Positions 33,143 through 45,100 of a DNA stretch of 64,000 bases are shown piece after piece. The notes beneath the pieces were generated by a model. It was not told the origin of the DNA, ran no database searches, and saw nothing but the letters and a program-made list of their open reading frames with translations. Where the stretch lies: NCBI GenBank assembly GCA_008933995.1, contig WARS01000010.1, forward strand, positions 7,977,001-8,041,000. Direction: 5' to 3'. The DNA comes from Datnioides undecimradiatus (lineage: Eukaryota; Chordata; Actinopteri; Lobotiformes; Datnioididae). A program made the position numbers and the translations under genes. Every line of letters starts with the position of its first letter. Within the stretch, counting starts at the first letter, position 1.

Positions 33143-36100
33143 ATGGCAGAAGTGAAAGCTTCCCTGTTTTGTGGAGGTACGTTTACTTTTTATTTCATGT
33201 ACACTGAAAAATACAATGTGCGTGTTAGCACAGCGAGTGTTAAAAGTGACCCTCAAAGCTGCTGCTGTTGAAACCGTGAAGCAAACTGATGCACAGTTAG
33301 CTGGGACGACAGCTTTAGCCAGGGATGCTTCAGTCATGAGGTTTCAGGCTGGAGGACTGGAGAAAGGAGACGATAAAGCTCGTGCTCACGTTTAAATAAC
33401 ATGCACTTTACCTCTTTTTTAATGTTACAGTTGTAGCGGCTTTCCTGGGTTCAGCGGTGTTTGCATTTGTTGAAGATTTAGATGACACGTAAGTGATGCA
33501 CTCCTCAAAGCTCTGCTTCAGAATTTCACCTTCCTGTCCCTGTGCCGTTATAACATGATCATGCAATGCAACTTCTGAGTTTAACTGCAGACCTCATGTG
33601 GATTCAGTTGCGAGTTTAATTCATTGCTTCCCTGTTAGACCAAAACATGAACCATTCTCATTTGGCTTTTATTCTAACTTGTGCATGTTTTGTTTAACAC
33701 AATTTTTAGCAGATGACTAGGGTTTATGAAGGCTCACAATAAACAGATGAAGCTTCTCTAAAGTAGAAGAAGATGGGGGTTGTCTTAGTTTCATCTCAGC
33801 TTTCCAGTTGCTTTTTACTGTAATTGGATGCCTTTGGAATGAAGTCTGTAGAGATTTTGTCTCTTGTGTATTTGTGTTTGTGGGATCCTCTAATCTCACT
33901 CTTTTTGTAATCAGGAGGCTTTTCATGCAACTTTTTATAAATAACATCTCTCACATCTGCAGGTTGCTCTTCTGTTTAGTATACATATGATTCATTTTGT
34001 CTAAATTTGGCTAAAATGTAAAAACATTCATTCTTCTATTTTGACAGATTTAAAGACACCAGAGTGAACGATATCTGGCTGGTTGATGTGAGTCTGACAA
34101 TATGCACACACACAAACACACTCACGCCCGCACAAAAACCAGTCTGGTTCCATTCAGCTGTGCTTTACTTTATATCCTGCACGCTTCTGTCTGGATCATC
34201 CCCGGCGGAAGTGACAGAAGTCAGGGTGGGATGTTGGAGGGTGGGATGTTGGAGGGTGGGCAGCTGGAGGGGGTGTGCAGACTGTCCTCTGTGTTTGTGA
34301 TTAGTGGATGAGAAGTCATGCATACCGGGCAAAGCCAGGGGGCTTGACGGGGTTTATATCAGAGCGTGTGTCTGGGTCCATATAAGCAATCAGGAGTGAA
34401 TCCTTTTTCTGGGAAACTTACATAAATGTGTCAACTGGTTATGCAGATTTTATTTTTTATTACACAGATGTTTTTTGTGCACAGGACAGATCTCAGTTAT
34501 TATGTATTTATGTTTTTATACAATTTAGTTCACATGGAGAGTTGAAAGTAGAGCCAAATTACCAAATGCACTGCAATTTGAATTCAAGAAGTGGAACGAA
34601 GAAATGCTGTTAAGCTGAGTTACTGCCAGTTGCTGTGTAAGTGGATTCTTAAAGCCCCCACTAATCAGTGTTTGTTCTCTTTACAATAAATCAAGTGTAA
34701 TTTTTATGTACAAGTTGTCTTTTTAGGCATTAATCTCAAGATTGGACTTTTGTCTCCCCCTTTTGGCAGTAAGTGCAGTTACATGATCACATGATGCCAT
34801 AGACGCCGCCCTGGAATGCTACAGGCTCATAACTAAACAGGAATAGAATCAGTGACTTGCTGGTGAACACAGTGGAGTGATCAGCATCTTAAGACCCACA
34901 GACCAAAACGGAGCTAAAAGAGTGAATATTGGACTTAGTTTTGTCATGTGGCGAGATCCAAGAATCCTAATGAATAATAATGTTGCTCTGTAGCGGCTAG
35001 ATCTGGGCTAGTTTACACACATTATTCCATGCATTTATAACCTGTGTGACGCGATCGTGTCTGTTACCTTTTTGTACATTACCTCTGCACTGTAGAGGCC
35101 AAAATCAAATACAGTTTCTTATTTATAACATTGTCTGTCAGAGTGCGATAGTGGCAAGGACAGCACTCAGTCAAAGCTCTTGAAACAATTCAAGGTCATC
35201 TAAACAAAAAGCAAGACAATAATCTAAATCCATTTTAACAGAAGCACGCAACACTCCCACTGCGAAATCAGGTGAAACTAAGTTTGGTTTGTGTTGTGTT
35301 TTCCCTCGTGTAAGGTGAGATTTCTGTATTTTTAAATGTTTCCTTTGTCTGTCTTTAAAACCACTCCTGTAAACTCAAAATACTTGATTGATTGTAAAAG
35401 AATATAAGAGTTGGATATCGATAAATAATTTAATATTCTTTGTGATTAAGCATTATATTAAATGAAGCACATGATCTGAAGACTGCTTTATCCTCTGGTT
35501 GTCTACAGTTTTATGCGCCATGGTGTGGCTACTGTAAAAAGCTAGAGCCAGTATGGCACGAAGTGGGAGCTGAGCTGAAGAGCTCTGGGTCGCCGGTCCG
35601 TGTGGGAAAGATGGATGCCACTGCTTACTCTGGTGAGTAGATGATGAAGCTTTTTAATGCCATCCCTTGGAGCCTCTTTGTCCCCCAGGTGATTATTTCA
35701 AGTGCTGATGACAAAGATTCAACCTAATTGACTTTGTTGCTCAACAACATGATGAGGTCCTGTGTGTTAAAGGCTTTATCTTTGTGCATTTTCATGTATT
35801 GCATCATAAATAAATTGTTGGAAACAGCAAAATTCTAAAACACACATTCTAACAAAACATATCCTTTAATGTCCTGACTGACTGAAACCTTTGTATTCCA
35901 CAGAGTTTGTCAAAGGAACAGTTAAACATTTTGGGAAATATGCTCATAAGATTCTAGCGAGGAGATAGATGAGACTTAGACTGATACCACTCCTGTTATC
36001 TATCTGTGGAAAATAAGGCTACAGCTAACAGCTTGTTAGCTTAGCTTAGCCTGGCCACTAGCATGGCCCAGTCCAAAGGTAACCAGCTAGGCTAGCCTCA

Positions 36101-39100
36101 TATTTTCCATAGCAACATAATAGTGTATATCTATCAGCACACAACATCCAACCACTCTTCTAAATATAAATGTTGTGAATTCTTTTTCCTGATGTTATAC
36201 TTATTATTATTATTGTTATGTTGAAAGTTAAAACCTTTGTTCTCGTGTGTCATCTGTATTGCAGGAATGGCATCAGAGTTTGGTGTCCGTGGTTACCCCA
36301 CAATAAAACTGTAAGTGGCACCTTACATCATCTTTGATCCGAAAACTTATATTCCTTAAATGAACCTTTTTTTGTAAAGTTCTGTGATTTTCTTAACCAG
36401 CCACCTGCAGCTTTAAGCCACCTTAGGCATAAATCCATATGGGTTTTAATGAATTGTGTACAGACCTACTGTACAGGGACAGGATAGAGTATGATTATTT
36501 GTTCACTATTTCTATGAAGCTCTTGGTCACTATTTGGCATTGTGGCATTAATCCAACTTCATAAGTAAGTTTTGAGGTGTTGGTGGTGTATTATATTGAC
36601 TCCTGTAGCCATGACTTTGCCTCCACTCCCCTCACCTCCTCTATCCCAGGTGTATCTACTTTTTGTTTGTAATTATTAGAATCCCTTCACCCCGCTGTTG
36701 TCTTTTCTCCCTTGAGGTTTGGCCTGTTGAGATGCCCTTAGATGACTTTTTCACCAGGGAACACAAGGTGTTGTTGCTGCTTCCTTAAGGGCTATAGAGC
36801 TTAAATTTTATTAGTTTATTAGCACTTCTGGATGCTGTTAATTATGCATTCCTTGGTGATGAATTATCTTTTAAATCAGCTGTACCAAATTAAATATAAG
36901 GCTCTTTCCCACAGTTGTGTTTTCTCAGGTATTTCCTGATTCACTTAAATTTATCTTGTGATCAACTACTGATTATTAAAAGAAGTTCAATACTTTTCCC
37001 ACTTCAAATGATTCTTCCTATTTATCTCAGTACTTTTTTGAAATGTATAAGTGACATTTCTTTGTATGAAATTAATGAATTTAGGTAGACACCAGCTGCT
37101 CAACAGCAGAGCTCGTGTTGACTTGAGAGAAATGATCGTCCCACATCGCAAAGTTTCCTCCATATATTTGAAACCGAATCATTTATCTGTGCACTGCCAT
37201 AATGGGCTCCCCATTTAGTTTCATCAAGCTCATTTGGGAAACTGCCACAGGATCGCGGCAGGGCTCATAACATTAAACCAAGAAAGTGATGAAACATCCA
37301 TCGAAGATCACGAGATACCTCCCTCGGAGACAGACGGAGGCTTGATTTAGAGTTCTATTTCCCCTTGAGTTCATTAAGCCCCGTGGGCTGATGCAACCTT
37401 CGAAATCCTTAATGCATTCTGCTTGTTGTAGGAGCTCGACTCCTGCAGTTTCTCTGGCTGGAACTCTGTTAGGGAGACTCATTTGTTTTGTTTTTCATTG
37501 GGGGTGAGAGGACTTAGATTAAGTTGACCTTTGTGGTGAAGAAGCCTTTTCCTGGTGGATTTACTATTTAATCAGAACCTCAGCTGTCGTTGCCTTGCTT
37601 GGATGTCAGGCACCTACTTGCTGTCTTTAATGGGCTGACGTAATGACTATTTTCATTATTGATTAATACTACTACTTACTTGTTTAGCCTTTGAAATGTA
37701 AAAATATGGTTTTGAAAGCCCCCTGTGACCCCTTCAAATGTCCAAACCTTTAAATATTCTGTTGATTACATGATGGTCACTTTATTAGGTACACCTGTGC
37801 ACCTGCTCATCAGTGCAAACCTTTACTCGCCCAATCATTTGGCAGTGACTCAAGGTGCATGCAGTCAGAGGTTCAGTTGTTGTTCAGACAAATATCAGAA
37901 CACTCCAGAAATGTGATCTAAGTGAGATTGACTGTGGAATGACAGTTGGTACAAGACAGGGTGGTATGAGTATGTCGAAACTGCAGGCTTCTCATGCACA
38001 GCAGTCTCTAGAGTTTACAGAGAACTGGTCGAAAAACAAAAATCATCCAGTGAGTGGCAGCTCTGTGGGCAAAAGAGCCTTGTTAAGGAGAGAAGTCCGA
38101 GGAGACTCGCCAGCCTGGTTCAAGCTGACTGGAAGACGACAGTAACTCAAATAAACACATGTTAGAACAGCAAAGTAAAGACGAACGTCTGTGAACACGC
38201 AACATGTTGAACCCTGAAGTGGATCGCAGTACAGAGGCCACGCCAGGTTCCACTTCTGTCAGCTAGAAAGAGAAAACTGAGCCTTCAGCAGGCACAGACT
38301 CTTCAAAACTGGACAGCTGAAGGTTCGAAAAAACATCGTCTGGTCTGACGAATCTCAATTTCTGCTGCCACAAGCAGATGACCGAGTTAAAATTTGGCAT
38401 AAACAGCATGAATCTTTGTCTGAGGGTGGCTGCTTCCAGCAGAATTATGCTCCATGTTGCAAAGACAACATCTCAAGCTGCCTCCACCAACATGACAGTG
38501 GGCTCCACGGTCACTTGATCTCAGTGCAGTAGAGCGCCGCTGGGATGTGATGGAACATTTCGTAGCATGAACGCGTCTGCTTGTTGCTGTCGTGTTAACA
38601 TGGAGCAGAATCTCTAAAAAATGTTTTCTACACTTGTTGAATCCATGTCACAGAGGATTCAGGCTGCTTTGGGAACAAAGGGGCTTGTACCTCCCCAGTT
38701 TTAGAAGGTGTATGTGAGAAAGTGGCCAGAGTGTTGCAAACAGAGAAAAGCAGCTGATATTCACATTAAAGTTGCAGACACGAGCCAATATTTGTTGTTT
38801 TTGTTTGTTTAAACAGCTAAAGCAATTAATCGATTTATAGCTGCTGATTAATCTTCTGTTGATTGATTGATTGATTATTGATCAGTTTAATTTGCCTCTG
38901 CTGTAGCAATCTTTCTCTTTTGCTCACTGAATATTTTTTACACCAAAAATATTTGTTTGTTTCCGTCTCTCCTCAGGTTAAAGGGTGATCTTGCTTATAA
39001 CTACAAGGGACCCAGGACAAAAGATGACATCGTGGAGTTTGCCAACAGGGTGGCGGGGTAAGACATGGTCTTCAATCATCGCTAAAAGAACCGACATGAA

Positions 39101-42100
39101 ACCAATAAATAAATAGAAACTTTTATTTCACAGCATGCTGAACCATCCAAGTAAGCTTATCGATGCAGGCCATATTTGTTTCATAGCTCAACGGCTTCCT
39201 CCACTGATGCTCCAGTTTAAGCCACTGTATCAACTGAGCCTGACAGATTTCTCCTCCTTGAGGGAAATCGCAGTAGATCCATGACAGAGGGGTTGATCAA
39301 AAGCTTGGCTCTGACATGTCTCTGGGCCTGCAAAGCTATTCTTTCTCCACTAGATGGTGTCACCAGCACAGAAATGAAGAACTGTTTTGGGTTTTTTTTT
39401 AAACTTCAGTTTTCACATTAGTGTGCCATTTGTGTGCTGGATGTGATTTTTCTCATTAAAATGAACTGATGCCTGTGGGTTTTATTTCTCTCCAGGCCAG
39501 CTGTTCGGGCACTTCCCAGCAGGCACATGTTTGAGCACATGATGAAGCGGCATGACGTGCTTTTCGTGTACATCGGTGGGGAGTCTCCCCTCAAGGTAAG
39601 CACCAATTATGTCACCCAAGACATGAATCAAGATTAGTGTGTGTATTCGAAGCAGCCGGCTTCTTCAGTACTATGATAAAGCTAAATATGTGTATCGATT
39701 CAATAATAGGAGCACTGCTCAGCTGCTGTTGTAACATCTTCTAACAAAGCATAGGTTGTGTGTAATGCCCTGTATTGACTTGGCCTTTGCAACTCTCAAC
39801 GCTGTTGTGTAATTTGTCATTACAGGAGAAGTACAACGATGTAGCCTCCGAGCTCATTGTCTACACTTATTTCTTCTCAGCTTCAGAGGAAGTCATTCCA
39901 GAGGTAACCCATTGAATATGCAACCTTTGATATTAAAATGAAAGCTGAAATCACTCTTGTGCAGTTTTTTCATCATATTTTATTGATGGTCTTGAGTGTG
40001 CAACCAGTTGTTTACTAGATTGAAGTAAAGTAAACATTGCATTCTTTTAGCAGAATCCTCCCATTTCTGCAGACATAGATAACTTGCTGCTAGCAGTTTG
40101 CTCCAAAGCGCCCCTCAGATCCTACTTGTCCCACATTTTGCAGGTGCACATACATTCATGGAGTAAAAATGATTTATGGAACTTGGTTTTAAATGAACTA
40201 CATTTTTGTGTTTTCAACAGTCGGTAACGTTGCCAGAGCTTCCTGCAGTTGTAGTCTTTAAAGATGGAGGCTATTTCACCTATGATGGTGAGTACTCAGC
40301 TGCCCTGTCTTCACCCACTTGTGTTTTTTGGGCTGTTTTTGTTCAATTAGACATAAAAAGGCATGCACAATTCATTAGGCAGCCAGTAGGGTGCCATTTG
40401 TGTTGTCTTTTTCTTCTTTCCTGTGCTACAGTCCTTGTTTTCTCCAGCTCTGTTCCTTCAGTTTTCCCATCCCCGCTGCTGTTCTTTCATCTTCCACCAC
40501 GCTGAGTTGTGGTGTGCTTGGCCCATCATAAAGCACCCAGGGCTCTGCCCACTATTGTCTGTGCGGTGAAGCCAGTGATGTTGTGGTGGTTTGTCTTTGG
40601 GCGGACATGCATAGCAGGCCAGGGTGGATGGGTGTGAGAGACCACAGTTTGAGCCAGAGAAACCAGTGCAGAGCTGGTGGTGTTCATACAGGCATTTAAA
40701 GCCAAGTATTGAATCGCTGAAGCAGCTGTCAAGTCTCCGCAAGAAAAAAATGAGATTTGACAGAAGAGGTTTAGAGGAGCTGTTATCTTTTTCTCCTGTG
40801 CAATTTGAAGTTTCTCACCGCAACAACGTGAGTTCACCGCATTCCTCCATGATGTCTTGTATTCTGCTGGTGCCGTGGGCCTCAGCAGGGAGGCGGAAGC
40901 GGAAGGGAAGAGCATCAAGGCACAAGGCCAAAACAAACGGGGCCCAGTAGTGGCTGTTGGGCAGGTTCGGTGCGCGGTCCAGTGCCCGGAGAACAAAATC
41001 CACCTTGGCCACTGTCTGCAAGTTCACTTCAGTCTGCTCCACCTGACCATTATGGAACGGTGGCTTCCTGCACCAGAAACTCAGCAGGAGGGGCTCGCCA
41101 CAGTAGACGCTGATGACAAAAACTCCACACTCTGCAGAGTCCTCCAGGACCTTGATACGGAGGATGCGGTGACTGTCTAGCATTGCCATGGTGACGGCGT
41201 ATTAAGCTTGTCAAGCGCTGAGAAGGTGAGCAGCATGGCAAAATGACATGGTTGTGTCCTTCCTCACATGGCAGATTTGTCCTTTCCCATTCAAAGCTCT
41301 AGTAACTGCAGATAGAAAAACAGCCTTATTATGAGGTATTGCAGGTGAAAACGATTGAAAAATAATCTGAGTGTAGCTCATTAGGCACTTACCCACAGTG
41401 ACAGCAAAATAAAAAAAAAAATCCCCACTGTTGCCTGTGTTTTTTGCCACCTGTGGTCCTCAGCATCTGGTTTCCCTCTAGCCGCGCTGTGCTGTGTGTC
41501 TCGGAGGACTGGTCTCACTGAGAATCCACTGACTGGATGCTGGATTAATGGATGCTGGAGAAAGTCACCTTATATGGTTTCTGCAGCACTCACTTTGCAT
41601 GATATCATGTCAGAAACTTTCTATTGAGTGTTATAAGGCTAAACTTCACAGAGGCATTTGCATAAGCACCCAGTGACACTGTTTCATAACAGACTGTGAA
41701 GTTCAACTGTGTCTATGCATGTCACAGAGTTTTTATGAGCTGTATGGTTTTTATCTACTGGCTACTGAGGCCAGCAGATCCCATAATATACAAGCAACCT
41801 TTATCACATCCCCCTGGTATTTGATTTTGCATATTTTTTTATGAGGATGCAGATTTAAAATACTCTTTTAGAAATTTAGTGCACATACACATTCAGGGCC
41901 ATGACTTGTCTTTAAAGAATAGATGCCATAGAGTAAAGCCACGCTGTCCCAAATCGGCCTCTCGCTGTGTGTAAAATGATAGTTGATGTATTGTTGTTGA
42001 GCTTTGATTGGTTTAGTGCACATCACAAACAGCGGCACCCCCTTTGAAGAGCGCTGTTAAAATAGAGTACAGCACAGAGGCTCATACATATTTAATAACT

Positions 42101-45100
42101 CAGATCCTCAGTTTCATACGGCTACACAGGTCTGCACTGTTATTGTGCTTCAGGAGCAAAATTGTTGGGCAGTGAAACCTGCAGGGCTACATGTTAGTGC
42201 TGTGAGAAGACACATCGTGTCAGTAGCATGTTTGTTACTCTACACTGTTATTTACTGGAATGTGCTTTCAGACATGTTTTGAAGTGTTAATACACATTAG
42301 TAAGTGGTCAGTTAGTAGTTTGCGGTTTGGCCTGTTCACCTTGTGTATGGAAAGTTGTACAGAGCACAACCAGCTGTGAGGCAGCACTATTTTGCCTATG
42401 GTAACTTGGAGCGCTTGAATGACGGGGTGATTAACAGTCTGTGAATGTCATGACAATATGAGCTTGCACCTTAAAAGGTGATGGCACACTGACGACACTT
42501 CATAGGTTATTTGAATTTGCAAAGACGATGAGGTGAGCGTGGACAACATGCTATTGAAAAGTGCAGTAATCATTCACAAGTGTTTCCCTGTCATATAATG
42601 TGGTTTCAGAGTATGCTTCAAAAGGGTCACTGCTTTTGTCTCTGGACTAAGCAACTGGGTGGTTTGCTATGATACTTTGTATAGACATTCATAGTACCCA
42701 GACGATGAATCTCTCTGACTGTAGTAACCTACTGGCTTTGTCTCAAGTGGCAACAAGGAAATGACATTTTTGGTTTTGAGTGAAATATCTCTATCTACAA
42801 CTACTGAATGGATTACCATGACTGTTGCTAATTTACCAGACATTCCTAGTCTTCAGAGGATGAACTGTTGGTCTTTCTCTGACTTTTGTTCTTAGCCTAA
42901 TACGTGCTAAGCTAATGTCATTTCCACCAGCCTCAGCTTGAAATACATTTGTGCTGTCATACCAAAGGAAAACTCAGGGGGACGCAAAAGTTATTACTAT
43001 TCACCCTAGGGGAAACACGAATGTCTGTACCAAATTGCATGGGATAGGTATCCATCCAGGAACTAATTAAACATTTCACTCAAATGTCGACCTTTTTTAA
43101 CACGTTATCCACATGTTGTGCAACGGGATAAGCCAGGGCATCACCAAAGTCAGGGATGTACATCCTCTGCCGATCATGAATGTCTGTGCAAGATCTTGTG
43201 ACAATGCATCCAGCAGTTGTAGGGATATTTCAGTCTGGACTAAAGTGGTGGACCAACTTACCAATGCCACGCAGCTAAAGCATCCAAAAAAGGCCACATC
43301 GAGTCCACAGCTGTGAAGCAAAGTGCACACTTCTTTTGACCAAGAACCAACAATTTGTTTATTTTAAATAAATGCTTCTTTTTTTAGTGTTCAAGTGTCA
43401 CATATCTTCAGAAGATTCTGACCCCCCACTGTAGTTGTGTGGTCTATCACTGAGCTTCCTTTCACTGTTAAAAACATCAGTCTTTTCATCCTCTGCCACC
43501 ATCTGCGTCTCCCCTTGTTTGAATTACCTTTGATGTTACCTGCCTCCTCACCCTATCTTCTACATTTCTCCCTCCGCTTTTGTTTCTGCGCCATTTGCAT
43601 CATCTTGGAGGTCATCTGTGCCATTAACCTTCATCTTTGAGAAGTGTCAGAGCTGCCTCCTCCCTCTGCTCAAAACTCTGACACTGGATCATCCTCACTC
43701 CACCCACTGCCTGTTTCTATTCCCCCTCCTGCCCCTCATCGTTCTCTCTTGTCTCCCACCGCGTGAACTCTGGGCTGACAGGCTCCTGTAGGGCAGTATG
43801 GAGATTGGCGGGGCTGGTGCCCAGGATGAGAGCAGCTCTAATTTCTTTCAAGGTGAAGGAGGTTCAGTCGGTGTAGAGGTTCATCAGGCTGCACAATCCC
43901 AGTATGGGGCCTACAGCTCTATATCTCTCTCTCGCTTCTGGGACACGAGAGTCGGCAGCTGCATGCTGTCTATAAAGCCAAAACATCTGTGGAAAGAACT
44001 CTCCGGAATGTCTACCAGATTGACTGACTCAGCAGCCGTAACAACAGCACTGCACTGCCTTTGCACAGCAGCAGCACTGAGAAATAGGGTGCATTTCTTT
44101 GAGGTCATTTTGATTCCGATATAAGTATAAGCTATGACCTTGGGGTCTTAAAAGCCTGTTCAGGTTTTAGGTTGTCATGTTCGGTATTCTGCTCCCAGCT
44201 CCTTTGGGGCCCTGCAGCTTAAGAACCATGTAAAAGTCATCAGCCTTCTTGTAATTGTTGTGATGGTAGCAGAAAGGTCATGATAACTTATTAACATGTC
44301 ATAATGAGGTCCCAGCTACATTTGACATCAATTATGTGCATCCTGTAGCCTCTCTCAGCCAGGGAAAACAGTGTTGTTTAAGCAGCTTCACTACATCCTA
44401 TTTATACCCTGTAGGGACAGACTCCGGTTCCCGTTTGCATGTTGCCTCCAGATGTTAGGGTAGCAACAACATGTGGCTCACATTCAGGAGGCAGTCCTTT
44501 ATTTTACTTCAGTTTATTTCGTTATTTGTTGCACCCTTTTTTTCGTCTTTACTGCATCTGTTGAATTATACATTCGCTCCAAATGTGTAAAAATCTGCCA
44601 GAATTGTGTCCTGAAAATGAATGTACGTAAGTGTGGAGAATCATTTACAAACCAAATGTGTTTTTTTCAGAAGACAGAAAGGCATAATAGTTGTGAAAAT
44701 GAGGTCAGGTGAGCCATCATCTGAGAAAATACACCATCTATTGTGAATGAAAATAACAGCTTTTAATATTCTTCACAAGCCATGTGATAAATAGCAAATT
44801 AATCTTTTACAACATGCTTATTGTGGACGATTCAGCCTGAACAAAATGTTCTTTCGTTTGGGTCTTGACGACCAAACTGACGCCTTTGATTGTTTACCTC
44901 TGGATTGATTCCCAATCTGCTCGCTGAGTCACAACCCATTGTGCTGTTTCAGTCCCAAAATAACCTCTCTGCTTACTTAACCCAGAGGCAGGCCTCTGTC
45001 AAAACAATTTCTGATCATTGTTTAACTGACCTCTGTCTATGAATGCTCAGCTCATGCCCCGCTCTTTATTCCCCAGGGAGCGTCCAGGTGGTAGATGCTG

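Noticed and set aside
37855..38145. 96-aa ORF as a fish gene
   Set aside because: It is a frame-shifted fragment of the Tc1-like transposase remnant.
43113..43316. 67-aa plus-strand ORF in tmx3 intron 9
   Set aside because: It lies inside dispersed repeat family 2 and has no protein similarity I recognise.
43798..44124. 108-aa plus-strand ORF in tmx3 intron 9
   Set aside because: It starts from a plausible ATG but has mixed low-information composition, no flanking splice signals in phase with tmx3 and no recognised motif.
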